DNA from: CAZRCZ01 sp964598765
Lineage (GTDB): Bacteria > Sumerlaeota > Sumerlaeia > MVZB01 > JAJFLK01
DNA length: 64,000 nt
NCBI GenBank assembly: GCA_964598765.1
Contig: CAZRCZ010000005.1
Location: forward strand, 124,001 to 188,000
Direction: 5' to 3'
The position numbers and the translations under genes were made by a program. Positions 45,501-53,293 of the stretch are shown here, one piece after another. The notes under the pieces are model-generated. The model did no database searches, had not been told where the DNA came from, and saw only the letters and a list, made by a program, of their open reading frames with translations. The first letter of the stretch is position 1; each line of letters opens with the position of its first letter.

Positions 45501-46072
45501 ACCATCTCCAGATTACGTCCGCCGAGCATGACGTAAAGTCCGTTGCCGGCAAGCTGGCCGAAGATGATAGCGATGAACGTCGTCATCTCCAAGACGCCGT
45601 TCCCCCACGTCAATTTTGGGAGGGGAAGAATTTCGGGCAGAATGCCGTATTTGCTGGGGCTAAAGAACGTGGCTTGTGTCGCGGCAAGAAAGAGAACACC
45701 GATGGCGCAATAGAACGCGAATATCGAGGGATTTTCCTTCCGCGTATAAAAGAAAAACGCCAAGGCGGCCATCGCCATGATGCCCACCTCGGCGATTTTG
45801 GTCATCAGAATAACGAACCGTTTGCTGAACCGATCCGAAATCGCTCCGCACCATCCGGCGAAAACCAAAAAGGGAATGGCGAAGATCGCCCCAAAGAGGG
45901 CGTTGTAAAATCCCGTTTTTGCCTGATTGTCTTGGAACCGATCCAGCACGATCATGACAAGGACGAACTTCAGGATGTTGTCGCTCAAGGCTCCCTGAAA
46001 TTGAAGCCCGATCAATCCCCAAAATCCGCGCTCCCATTTGGATTCAGTCGGTTGAGGCGAGGTCTTTTCCAT
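42518..46072 (-). CDS. Fused LplT-like MFS / PlsC acyltransferase / AMP-binding acyl-ACP synthetase (Aas-type)
   Basis: About 1184 residues. The ATG at 46072 is preceded by GAGGAA and preferred to the TTG at 46090. The MFS part (about 1-430) resembles lysophospholipid flippase LplT. The PlsC part (about 440-650) has SNHVSMVDALL (HX4D motif) and FAEGQITRTG. The ligase part (about 680-1184) has VIFSSGSTGMPKGVMLTH, GYGTTECAPVVSAN and YETGDLGFLDDDGFIHITDR. It should flip lysophospholipid inward, activate a fatty acid and re-acylate it. The single-chain fusion replaces the separate lplT and aas genes of enterobacteria. Confidence 0.93.
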   Translation of the reverse strand: MEKTSPQPTESKWERGFWGLIGLQFQGALSDNILKFVLVMIVLDRFQDNQAKTGFYNALFGAIFAIPFLVFAGWCGAISDRFSKRFVILMTKIAEVGIMAMAALAFFFYTRKENPSIFAFYCAIGVLFLAATQATFFSPSKYGILPEILPLPKLTWGNGVLEMTTFIAIIFGQLAGNGLYVMLGGRNLEMVGILLIFMSLAGLGAGWFIERVKPAKPEIKIKLNHFPEMWANMRIILKDRVLLLTVLGLSYFWALGSILLSNVTVWGEFSLGMKISHERTFGAMFVSPGILVAPIAIGIGLGSVLVGMMSQKKIELGFVPLGGLGITLFSLPLGMAHAGPLLNGQATMASPWMLVVMILCLTLLGVAAGFFSVPLNALLQERSERAVRGGVIAATNFANFTCIVLSMGLYSLLLGAFRFSPANVFTLCSLITLAATAYLITLLPEALLGLVATVVTRFVYRIRVLGGENIPTHGPALLVSNHVSMVDALLVMSLSPRPVRFIVWQEIFDNPILGYFLKIMRAIPVSSDQRPRAMIASLTQAADALNNGELVCIFAEGQITRTGLMLPFRRGFKHILGKAPVPVVPIYLEGVWGSIFSYERKRFIWKWPRHFPYRVRIAVGKPLPSDVSMHDMRQSVLELSADCAMAKKDRIRPVHHRFIRYARRHWNDLCVGDSMSAPIKFGRTLTGGIILARRLKRLWADQEMVGIFLPPSIGATLANVAVALSGRTAVNLNYTTGPEILRHCINQCKIKTVITSRLFLAKLNMEPPPGSVYLDDLMKKTPPTLTEKIAGFLATHFLPIRLLETFCGAKKHPNLDSLITVIFSSGSTGMPKGVMLTHFNIASNLESIEQAIAIWPDDRLIGFLPLFHSFGYTVALWASLCMGFGVIHHNNPLEPKVIGDLVEKYGITVMVATPTFLQHYIRRVEPHKFGSLEFVLTGAEKLPLRIAEAFEERFGVYVHEGYGTTECAPVVSANVDDYRSRGFYQIGNKRGTAGHPIPGVVVRIVDVDTGKITPGGEVGMIQVRGANIMKGYLGMPEKTAEVLKEGGWYETGDLGFLDDDGFIHITDRLARFSKIGGEMVPHQKIEEELHTALNLTEMTFAVTSVPDENKGERLVVLHTADPAQLEGITDKLAEAGLPNLWIPRRSMFFKVDQIPILGTGKLDLSKVRKTAQKCVEAETVPASS

Positions 46073-46367
46073 TTTTGTTATGTTCCTCAAATCCCATGGA
46101 TCATCTTGCCGCTTTTCACTCTAGTCCCTCATGGGACGCTTGGCAATCTCAAAAGATGGAATAATCAGGAATCAGGCCAAAGGAGAATCGAGCCGTGAAA
46201 AGGTATAACCCAAATGATCTTAGGCAAGAACGAATTTCAAGACATTAATCGGCATCTTCACGTTGAGACAATTAACGTAGGATTGCAATACAATTCTTGA
46301 AGGATGGCCTTTGGGAGCATGTTCAATCCCACCGCCGAATTCGGAAGCGTAACTTGAAACGGCCATC

Positions 46368-46396
46368 TTGACTTTTTTTGAACTGGACTCTGTACT
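46368..46396 (+). promoter_or_regulatory. putative promoter of the amidohydrolase gene
   Basis: TTGACT (46368-46373) and a weak -10 TGTACT (46391-46396) with a 17-nt spacer. It lies upstream of a leader hairpin and the gene starting at 46450. Confidence 0.4.
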
Positions 46397-46407
46397 CCCA
46401 TTTTCGC

Positions 46408-46427
46408 AAGATGATCCTCGTCATCTT
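46408..46427 (+). promoter_or_regulatory. leader hairpin before the amidohydrolase gene
   Basis: The perfect 7-bp stem AAGATGA (46408-46414) / TCATCTT (46421-46427) with a 6-nt loop ends 8 nt before the AGAAGGAG ribosome site (46434-46441). It may affect translation or mRNA stability. Confidence 0.4.
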
Positions 46428-46449
46428 TTAGAGAGAAGGAGATATTGCC

Positions 46450-47955
46450 ATGTGGGTTCCCAAGTATGAGCGCGACATGAAAAAAGGGGTGGATTCGCCG
46501 ATCCCCACCCAAGTCGTATCCAACGAGGAATTTATTCCCCGTCCTCAAAACACGAAGCAACAACAGGTTGAGCACCTCATCGGCAAATGGGGGGAGGAAA
46601 ACGCCAAGAAGGTCGGCATGGATCGCCGGGACTTCATGCGGACCTCCATGGGCTTGGCGACGGCCATGCTCGCCAGCAACGCTGTTTATGGTCCCTATTG
46701 GGAGGTGGACGCCGCCGAAGCGCTCGATCCCGCCGCCACCAACGAAAAATATCCCAAGGGGGAATACTTCATCATTGACGTGCAGGCGCATTTTACCAAA
46801 GGAACCGCGCTCGGATTCCGCAACGCCGAGTTCGTTCAAAATATGGGATTCAAACTCGACGGTAGCGCCGAATCCTACAGTTTTCCGAATTTCGTCAAGG
46901 AAATGTATTTCGACAGCGAGACCAACATGGTCGTCATCAGCGGCGTGCCGGGCAAAGAGAAAAACAAAAGCCCCGACGGCAAAGTGCTTGAAGGCAAAGA
47001 GCGAGGCGGCGGCGTCTTGGCCAGCTGGTATATGACCGAGTGCCGGAACAAGATCAACGAGATCGCCGGTTGCCAACGCGCCTTGGCGCAGGGCAATTGC
47101 GCTCCGAATCATTACTGGGACAAAACCGCGAACAAACCCGACTGGCCTGCGCTTCAGGAGCAGATGGAGCGCGAGGTGAAGAAATACAAGATTGATTCAT
47201 GGAAGTGGTATTGCCACTTCGATCCGGGTTTGTCGGGGGGCGGATTCCAACTCGACGACGACAACGCGATGCAGTTTTATCAAAAGTCGAGGGATCTGGG
47301 TCTCAAGACCTTCAGTGTCCACAAGGGATTCTCGTATCAATCCCGGACGTTGGGGCATCTGGCCAACCCGAAGGACGTCGAGAAAGCCGCGGTTCAAAAC
47401 CCCGACATTACGTTCGTCATTTATCATTCGGCGCTGAAGCACGGACCCAACGAGCCGGATTACGAAAAGATGAATCAATACGATCCGGTCACGGGGGATT
47501 TCCTCTGGCACAGCGTTCTCATGGACATCAAAAAGCGCAATCCGCAAATCAAAAACGTCTATCCGGAAATCGGGTCCTCGTTCGGTTTGCTGGCGATTCA
47601 GCATCCGGTCATGTGCCAGCATCTGATGGGGAAAAACATCAAATACTACGGTTCGGACCACGTCATTTGGGGAACCGATTGCATTTGGTGGGGAACACCG
47701 GCGCCGTTCATTGAGCTTTTCAAGCGGTTCCAGTTCACGGACGAAATGACCGAGAAATTCGGTTATCAAAAGCTGACCAAAGAGGACAAGGCGAACATTT
47801 TCGGGCTGAACGCCGCGAAAATTTACGGCGTGGACGTCAACGCCAAACGCCAAGGCATCGCCCGCGACGAACTGACCAAACTCAAGGACTGGTATAAGGA
47901 GCACGGCGGCCAAGCGAGCAACATGGCGCACGGCTGGGTTCGGGCTGAGGCGTAA
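46450..47955 (+). CDS. Amidohydrolase-family metal-dependent hydrolase with Tat-like motif
   Basis: 501 residues with a strong ribosome site (AGAAGGAG, 8 nt). The first ~56 residues are polar (WVPKYERDMKKGVDSPIPTQ). Then MDRRDFMRTSMGLATAMLASN looks like a twin-arginine signal, unusually far from the N-terminus. The catalytic part starts YFIIDVQAHFT, a variant of the metal-binding HxH segment, and has HYWDKT, WYCHFDPG, KTFSVHKGF and a C-terminal GSDHVIWGTDCIWWGTPAPF, which gives the late Asp of the amidohydrolase_2 (TIM-barrel) family. The substrate is unknown. The HEPN/MNT pair follows 15 nt downstream. Confidence 0.85.
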   Translation: MWVPKYERDMKKGVDSPIPTQVVSNEEFIPRPQNTKQQQVEHLIGKWGEENAKKVGMDRRDFMRTSMGLATAMLASNAVYGPYWEVDAAEALDPAATNEKYPKGEYFIIDVQAHFTKGTALGFRNAEFVQNMGFKLDGSAESYSFPNFVKEMYFDSETNMVVISGVPGKEKNKSPDGKVLEGKERGGGVLASWYMTECRNKINEIAGCQRALAQGNCAPNHYWDKTANKPDWPALQEQMEREVKKYKIDSWKWYCHFDPGLSGGGFQLDDDNAMQFYQKSRDLGLKTFSVHKGFSYQSRTLGHLANPKDVEKAAVQNPDITFVIYHSALKHGPNEPDYEKMNQYDPVTGDFLWHSVLMDIKKRNPQIKNVYPEIGSSFGLLAIQHPVMCQHLMGKNIKYYGSDHVIWGTDCIWWGTPAPFIELFKRFQFTDEMTEKFGYQKLTKEDKANIFGLNAAKIYGVDVNAKRQGIARDELTKLKDWYKEHGGQASNMAHGWVRAEA

Positions 47956-47970
47956 TTTGTTGCTCCTTAG

Positions 47971-48348
47971 ATGAACATCGACAAGCACGTCCATTATTGG
48001 AGGACCGGGGCTGAGGAGGATTTCGAGGCGGCGGAGGAACTTTTGGAGAAGGGGAAAGAGCGACACGCCCTCTTCTTTGCCCATCTGTCCCTTGAGAAAA
48101 TCCTCAAGGCCCATGTCACTCGAGCAACGGGTCAGCTGCCTCCCAAGTCACACGTCCTGATTCTTCTGGCCGATCGGGCTCACTTAAACCTGTCCGCCAA
48201 TCAACGCGAATTCCTTGAGGATTTCGACAATTACCAAATCGAAGGACGTTATCCCGACCTTCCCGACGCAACGCCGCCTCCCGGACAATGCAGACGGGAA
48301 TTGCAAAAGGCGAAGGAAATGATGCTATGGCTGACGAGTCAATTATAG
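47971..48348 (+). CDS. HEPN-domain protein (toxin-antitoxin-like)
   Basis: 125 residues of the COG2250-type HEPN family: HYWRTGAEEDFEAAEELLEKGKERHALFFAHLSLEKILKAHV, then FLEDFDNYQIEGRYPDLPD. HEPN proteins paired with MNT nucleotidyltransferases form toxin-antitoxin modules in which the HEPN partner is an RNase or RNA-binding protein. A formal R-x6-H (RHALFFAH) is present, but not at the usual C-terminal position of the catalytic RX4-6H, so RNase activity is uncertain. It overlaps the MNT gene by 22 nt. Confidence 0.85.
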   Translation: MNIDKHVHYWRTGAEEDFEAAEELLEKGKERHALFFAHLSLEKILKAHVTRATGQLPPKSHVLILLADRAHLNLSANQREFLEDFDNYQIEGRYPDLPDATPPPGQCRRELQKAKEMMLWLTSQL

Positions 48349-48674
48349 AGACGGTTCAACGCTTTCTCCGGAAAGTTCGAGAATCGGGAATCCATGCTCG
48401 GCGGGCCGTGCTTTTCGGCTCATGCGCGCGCGGGGATTGCACGCCGGAAAGTGACATAGATGTTCTGGTCATCGCGCCGGAATTTGACGGCCAACGCGAC
48501 CCCGATAAGGTGCGACTCCTGTGGCGTGCTCGCGCGAACGTGGATATTCGCTTGGAGCCTCTGGCTTGCGGCGAAAGGCAATGGCTGGAAGACGACGGAA
48601 CGCCTCTAATTGAAATCGCCCGTCAACAGGGAGTGATGATCGAATTGGGCGAAGAAGCCGCAGTCAATAAATGA
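48327..48674 (+). CDS. MNT-domain nucleotidyltransferase (HEPN partner)
   Basis: 115 residues from the ATG at 48327, preceded by GAAGGAAA. The minimal nucleotidyltransferase motif is complete: LFGSCARGDCTPESDIDVLVI, with the GS and the two Asp of DID. In known HEPN-MNT pairs the MNT protein is the antitoxin and can AMPylate or otherwise neutralise the HEPN toxin. The gene overlaps HEPN at its start and the GH172 gene at its end (ATGA 48671-48674), so the module is embedded in a longer operon. Confidence 0.88.
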   Translation: MADESIIETVQRFLRKVRESGIHARRAVLFGSCARGDCTPESDIDVLVIAPEFDGQRDPDKVRLLWRARANVDIRLEPLACGERQWLEDDGTPLIEIARQQGVMIELGEEAAVNK

Positions 48675-49915
48675 CGCGCAAATCCCGCCTCGGAAAGGAT
48701 GAAAACGTGATCTGTAAATGGACGCTCGTAGCATGGGTATTGTCCTTGACCGCGCCGAATTGGCTCCCTGCCCAAGACACCAACGGCATGTTGCTCGATC
48801 TGGCGCATATTCAGAAGGACGCCAAGAGCAAACGCATCAGTAGTTACGATCGCTCCGGCGGCAACAACGACCGTTTCGAGAACATTCCCGACGGCGAGCG
48901 TCGGACGCTTTTTGAGATCAAAGGCTCGGGGATCATCAATCACATCTGGATCACGATTGCGCCGCCGCCTCCCGAACTGAGTCGCCACGATCTCATTCTG
49001 CGAATGTATTGGGACGGCGAGACCGAGCCGAGCGTCGAGGCTCCCATCGGCGATTTCTTCGGCCAAGGTTGGGACGAAGCCTACGATTTTATCTCCCTTC
49101 CCATCGCCGCCGGACCGCGCGAGGGGCGTGCCTTGGTCACTTACTTCGCCATGCCCTTTTCCAAGAGCGCCAAGATCGAAGTCCAGAACGATTCGGGCCG
49201 CAAGGTGGACGCTTTTTATTACTACGTGGATTACGCCGAACTGGACAAACTCCCCAAGGACATGGGGCGATTTCACGCTTGGTATAACCATCGGCTCACC
49301 GACGCGCTTCCCGACGGTGAAAACGAATGGAGCCTGCTCGGCCCGCAAGGCAAGAACACCGACGGCGCGAGGAATTACATTTTCGCCAACATCGAGGGGA
49401 AAGGCCATTACGTCGGCACCAACTACTACGTCCAATCGCCGACGCCGCTCTGGTATGGCGAGGGGGACGACATGTTTTTCATAGACGGCGAGCCGTGGCC
49501 GCCGTCGCTTCACGGAACCGGAACTGAGGATTATTTCAATACCTCGTGGTCGCCGAACGTGATTTACCAGCATCCCTTTTACGGCTATGGCAGGGTGAAC
49601 AAAGACATCGGCTGGCTGGGGCGGACCCATCTTTATCGGTTCCACATCACCGACCCGATTTACTTCAACAAATCGCTTGTGGCGACCATCGAGCACGGCC
49701 ACAACAACAACCTGACGCTCGATCTGTCGAGCGTGGCGTATTGGTATCAAACCGAGCCGCATAAAAAATTCCCGCCGTTCCCCTCCCGCGCCGACCGCAA
49801 ACCCAAACCGAAGATTGACTACATCCAAATGCACTACTGGCGTAACGAATGGCGCAAGAACATGGGGAATGACCCGAAACTGTGGGGGAATGAGAAGAAG
49901 GAAGAGAAGAAGTGA
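48671..49915 (+). CDS. DUF2961 / glycoside hydrolase family 172 protein
   Basis: 414 residues. After an N-terminal hydrophobic segment (CKWTLVAWVLSLTAPNWLPAQ, a probable signal peptide) comes the DUF2961/GH172 domain: YDRSGGNNDRFENIPDGERRT, IKGSGIINHIWITI, IGDFFGQGWDEAYDFISLPI and LHGTGTEDYFNTSWSP. Characterised GH172 members cleave alpha-D-fructofuranosides or alpha-D-arabinofuranosides. The exact linkage is unknown here. Predicted exported. It is translated in overlap with the MNT gene, an odd pairing with a toxin-antitoxin module. Confidence 0.85.
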   Translation: MTRKSRLGKDENVICKWTLVAWVLSLTAPNWLPAQDTNGMLLDLAHIQKDAKSKRISSYDRSGGNNDRFENIPDGERRTLFEIKGSGIINHIWITIAPPPPELSRHDLILRMYWDGETEPSVEAPIGDFFGQGWDEAYDFISLPIAAGPREGRALVTYFAMPFSKSAKIEVQNDSGRKVDAFYYYVDYAELDKLPKDMGRFHAWYNHRLTDALPDGENEWSLLGPQGKNTDGARNYIFANIEGKGHYVGTNYYVQSPTPLWYGEGDDMFFIDGEPWPPSLHGTGTEDYFNTSWSPNVIYQHPFYGYGRVNKDIGWLGRTHLYRFHITDPIYFNKSLVATIEHGHNNNLTLDLSSVAYWYQTEPHKKFPPFPSRADRKPKPKIDYIQMHYWRNEWRKNMGNDPKLWGNEKKEEKK

Positions 49916-49942
49916 TGGAGGGCTTACGGCGATCCAACGCAT

Positions 49943-49974
49943 CGTCCGGGCCGCGACCGTTAGGGCGCGTTCAG
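49943..49974 (-). repeat. REP-like repeat copy C
   Basis: On the minus strand CGCGCCCTAACGGTCGCGGC followed by CCGGACG, a diverged member of the family. It marks the start of a region dense in hairpins (50033-50220). Confidence 0.65.
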
Positions 49975-50032
49975 CACGCGACGGGTTTGTTGCTGTATTC
50001 GTGAGGACGCCAACGGCGTCCCGGATCGAAGA

Positions 50033-50220
50033 CCAAGGTTGCCGCGAGGCGGCTACCTTGGGTGAGGATATCCGAAATTCCAGCAACCTCAAGGCGGGTT
50101 GCGGAATTCGCCGCAATCCATGCGCAACCTCGTTGAGGTTGCAAGATTGGAACCGGAAACCCAAGGTAGCCTTGCCATGCTCGGCAACCTTGGGCTTTGA
50201 TCCTCAGCCCCTTTGGGGCT
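50033..50220. repeat. cluster of four hairpins in nested inverted arrangement
   Basis: Hairpin 1: 50033-50045 with 50049-50061 (12 of 13 bp, loop GAG). Hairpin 2: GCAACCTC 50124-50131 with GAGGTTGC 50135-50142 (perfect). Hairpin 3: 50160-50171 with 50183-50194 (11 of 12). Hairpin 4: AGCCCC 50206-50211 with GGGGCT 50215-50220 (perfect). Hairpins 1 and 3 also pair with each other: 50051-50062 with 50160-50171, and 50033-50043 with 50183-50193, both exact. This fills most of the 327-nt gap between GH172 and the lipoprotein gene. No ORF is convincing here. Confidence 0.75.
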
Positions 50221-50242
50221 GAACATTGTCGGAGGCGAAAAT

Positions 50243-52345
50243 GTGAAAATGCACCGGCGAACATTGAATCCATTCCTCCCGTTAATTTTTTCTTCCGTGT
50301 TATTGCTTGTATCCTGCGCGCCGCCGCCAGATCAGATTACATGGAGTCCCGATGGCCGCTACGTGGCCTTCAATCGCCCGGGCGACGGCAAGCCTTGGCT
50401 CTGGGATACGAGAAAGAACAAGGCTCGGAAGATCGGCGATCAATCGGTCAGCGCCATGCGCTATCTGCCCTCAGGAGAGCTTCTTGCTGTCGTTCCGCAG
50501 GAGATTCAAACCCCCAAACCGGAGAAATGGACCGATTTCGACTTGCTGAGCGTCCGCTCCGGGAAATTATCGCCTTTGTATCAACACGCCCCGGAAAACT
50601 GTTCACTCAATCTTTCGTCTGACGGTCAGACCCTTTATTACATCGCAACCGAGACCAAGGAGAAGAAGGAAGCGTCGCATCTTTGGCGAAAGGATTTGAG
50701 TCGAGAACGCGATCCCGCGCGGGACGTCTTCAGCATTGAGGGACATTTTAATACACCCGTTCCCGATGAATCGGGCTCGCGCGTTTTGCTCTCCGTTGAA
50801 AACGGATTGGGGATACTTGACGTAACGAAAGGAGCCGTTGAGATGGCGATTAGGCCCGATCCAAGTCACGGTGTGGGCGATGCCCGATGGCTTTCGGGCG
50901 AACGGACGATCCTTTGCCAGCAAGTCTCTCAAGGTTCCATCGAAGGGGATCTGACGGATCTGTGCGTTTACTCGCTCGATTCGAAAACTTCGCGCACACT
51001 TCAAAGGAATTTAATTCCCACATTTCCGACTGTCCTGAGCCCCGACCGGCGATGGCTTGCCGCGACAATCCTTGAGAGCGGGGGCGCAATGAATTATGAG
51101 AACTACGGCGACGCGCCGCCGACGATGATGCAACTCGCGCTGATCAACGTGGCGACGGGGGAGGAGAAAATCGTCACGGACGAAATCATGGGAGCGGGTT
51201 ACCCCGCGTTCGATCCGAAGGGAAAAAAGATCGCTTACTTTTCCCCTCCCGTGGGCGGTTTTCTCCATATTCTTGATCTTAAATCGACGGAGCGAACGAA
51301 CGTTGCCTGCGACGGGGAGGAAGCTGAGTTCCTTGCCGCCGAAAAACTTGTCCGGCGAGGCGAACGGAAGAAGGCCATCGAGGCGTTCAACCGATTCCAG
51401 CATCATTTTCCCGAAACCCGTTTGAAAGACTTTGCGCTCTACCAACTGACTGCACTCTGTCTCGATCCGCAAATCAATCAAGTGGACGAGGCGTTCGAGA
51501 CCGCGCGCAAGATCAACGAAGACGATCAACCTTGGGCGGAAAATCTGTTTTGGCGTCGGGAAGACTTGATTGCCCGCGACCCCGCGCGGGATTGGATGGT
51601 TCGGTATCAATCCAAGACTTCGGGTGACAACGGCGATCTTGCGCGGGACCTGCTCGGTGTTTGGGCGCGGGTCAGCGAAAGCAAAATCCTCCTTCGGATT
51701 GATTACAATGGCTCGACCGATTTGGACGGTTCGCAATTTCAAGACACCATAGTCCTCTTCGATGAAGACTTGACCACTAGAGGTTGCCACTCCATCACCC
51801 CCTCGACCGAATGGGAGCATGGCGCGGAACGGACGTTGATCTACCGTGAATGGGGCAATAGCCGGTATGACGTCGAACTCCTTGACGCGGCCGGCAAAAC
51901 GTCAAGCCGCATTCTGGTCGAGGGACAATCGCAACTCAAAACCGATCCGCTGGACATCGAAGTGCTCAAACCGCGCGACGGTTCGCACGGATCCATTATG
52001 CTCGCCATTCCGCTTTATCCCCACAACGCCACCGGAAACCCGCCCAAAATCGGAATACAAGTTTGCACGATCAAGGGCGGATCGAACGAAACCCTGACGG
52101 ACGAGATTCGCGAAAAAGAACTCCTTCGCATTCAAAAAACCACCGACGGCAAACCGGTCTGCGACGTAGCCGACGCATTCGGCGCGGAGAACACGCCGGA
52201 GCGGATCGAAGCGGACTTGCGCGCGGGTAAACCGCCGATCATTCGCGGCTACGCGGGATTCATCACGCTTCCCGCTCCGCCTCCACCGCCGCCAGCGCCC
52301 CCTGCGCATCCTGAAAAACCGTTGGCTTCGGCGACCACAAATTAG
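50243..52345 (+). CDS. Lipoprotein with WD40-like beta-propeller and TPR-like region
   Basis: About 700 residues. The GTG at 50243 is chosen because GGAGG (50231-50235) is 7 nt upstream; the ATG at 50249 is an alternative. The signal PFLPLIFSSVLLLVSC ends in a lipobox-like LVSC, so it is probably lipidated. The N-terminal half has PD40/beta-propeller repeats (ITWSPDGRYVAFNRPGDGKP; FDPKGKKIAYFSPP). A helical TPR-like unit follows (VRRGERKKAIEAFNRFQHHF), then a beta-rich C-terminal region and a Pro-rich tail (PAPPPPPPAPPAHPEKP). The function is unknown. Confidence 0.75.
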   Translation: MKMHRRTLNPFLPLIFSSVLLLVSCAPPPDQITWSPDGRYVAFNRPGDGKPWLWDTRKNKARKIGDQSVSAMRYLPSGELLAVVPQEIQTPKPEKWTDFDLLSVRSGKLSPLYQHAPENCSLNLSSDGQTLYYIATETKEKKEASHLWRKDLSRERDPARDVFSIEGHFNTPVPDESGSRVLLSVENGLGILDVTKGAVEMAIRPDPSHGVGDARWLSGERTILCQQVSQGSIEGDLTDLCVYSLDSKTSRTLQRNLIPTFPTVLSPDRRWLAATILESGGAMNYENYGDAPPTMMQLALINVATGEEKIVTDEIMGAGYPAFDPKGKKIAYFSPPVGGFLHILDLKSTERTNVACDGEEAEFLAAEKLVRRGERKKAIEAFNRFQHHFPETRLKDFALYQLTALCLDPQINQVDEAFETARKINEDDQPWAENLFWRREDLIARDPARDWMVRYQSKTSGDNGDLARDLLGVWARVSESKILLRIDYNGSTDLDGSQFQDTIVLFDEDLTTRGCHSITPSTEWEHGAERTLIYREWGNSRYDVELLDAAGKTSSRILVEGQSQLKTDPLDIEVLKPRDGSHGSIMLAIPLYPHNATGNPPKIGIQVCTIKGGSNETLTDEIREKELLRIQKTTDGKPVCDVADAFGAENTPERIEADLRAGKPPIIRGYAGFITLPAPPPPPPAPPAHPEKPLASATTN

Positions 52346-52358
52346 AATTGCGCCACCT

Positions 52359-52386
52359 TACCCGCGACCGTAAGCGAGCGTCCAAT
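52359..52386 (-). repeat. REP-like repeat copy D
   Basis: On the minus strand GACGCTCGCTTACGGTCGCG with flanking bases; the GGCTCGG end is missing. It lies in the 66-nt gap between convergent genes and includes a CTTAC/GTAAG mini-hairpin. Confidence 0.65.
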
Positions 52387-52411
52387 CACGGCGGGCAAAG
52401 AGAAATGCGGA

Positions 52412-53293
52412 TCAGGAATGAAATCTCTTTCCCGCCAACAACATGTGGCGAAGAAGGAGGGAAGGGCGGTATCGGTCTTCCTCGTAGTGCTCGACCAATC
52501 CGTGCAGAATATCCATGATGAAATCCAAGCCAAGTTCATCGGCCCACCTGAATAATCCCTTGGGGTAATTGACCCCCAGTTGCATCGCGGCGTCTATGTC
52601 GTTCACGGATGAGATGCCGTCGCCGAGCGCGAAGGAGGCTTCATTGATGAGGCAGGCCAGAACCCGCGCGAAAACCAAGCCCGGCGCGTCGCCGACGACC
52701 TCCGGCGCGAATCCCGACTCCTTGAGGAACGCGACTGCTTTTTCCCAAGTCGCGTCATCGCTCTGGAGGGGGCGAGCCACTTCAAGGAGCGGTGCCTTGG
52801 CCTGCTCTTCGTTGGGCGCGTCGAAGAGCGCGTAGCCGACGGCTTTTTCGCTCATTCCTTCCAAAGTGTGCGCCATTTGCGTCGGCGAAGCCGTGTAGCA
52901 AGGAACCAGAACAAACCCGTCGGAAGCCAGCGCCGGAGCATGATGCGGCGCGTTCGATCCATCCTCGTTTGCTTCCGATCCGTGGGTCGGGGATTGAGTG
53001 GTCTCTATCAGGATTTCAAATTCGGACTTCTCAAAATCTTCCTTGGAAAGATCGGTTTCCCGACTGAATTCCAATCCGGCGGATTGAAACCGCTTGATCC
53101 ACAGCGGCGCGGAAAATCCGTTCCCCATGATAAGAATCCGCTTACGCTCAAGCGCCGAAGCCTCGACAGGAGCGGGTGGCGATTCCGGTTGTTTCGCCTC
53201 TCCAATGCCTGCGGATTCCCTCGCCTCAGCCTGCGGTTCGGCATCCTTGGTTTCTTTTTCTTCCTTTTTGCCGAAGCCCCATTTAAGCGCCAT
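52412..53293 (-). CDS. 3-hydroxyacyl-CoA dehydrogenase C-terminal-domain protein with degenerate NAD domain
   Basis: 293 residues. The ATG at 53293 overlaps the end of the upstream Hbd-type gene by 11 nt. A charged N-terminal extension (KKEEKETKDAEPQAEARES) is followed by a Rossmann-like region whose loop reads RILIMGNGFSAP instead of a GxGxxG NAD motif, so cofactor binding is doubtful. The C-terminal domain is well conserved (FARVLACLINEASFALGDGI, DAAMQLGVNYPKGLFRWADE, YRPSLLLRHML), like the second 3HCDH_C domain of FadB/PaaH-type enzymes. With the upstream gene it may be a split or heteromeric version of a two-domain dehydrogenase. Confidence 0.8.
   Translation of the reverse strand: MALKWGFGKKEEKETKDAEPQAEARESAGIGEAKQPESPPAPVEASALERKRILIMGNGFSAPLWIKRFQSAGLEFSRETDLSKEDFEKSEFEILIETTQSPTHGSEANEDGSNAPHHAPALASDGFVLVPCYTASPTQMAHTLEGMSEKAVGYALFDAPNEEQAKAPLLEVARPLQSDDATWEKAVAFLKESGFAPEVVGDAPGLVFARVLACLINEASFALGDGISSVNDIDAAMQLGVNYPKGLFRWADELGLDFIMDILHGLVEHYEEDRYRPSLLLRHMLLAGKRFHS

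Larger units (their letters stand above)
46073..46449. other. intergenic region between divergent genes
   Basis: 377 nt with no gene. The right side carries a promoter-like pair, a leader hairpin and an excellent ribosome site for the amidohydrolase gene. No convincing promoter for the minus-strand fusion gene was found. Confidence 0.5.

Noticed and set aside
50213..50248. Earlier in-frame start for the propeller lipoprotein at 50213
   Set aside because: It starts inside hairpin 4 and lacks a ribosome site; GTG 50243 has GGAGG at ideal spacing and leads directly into the lipoprotein signal.
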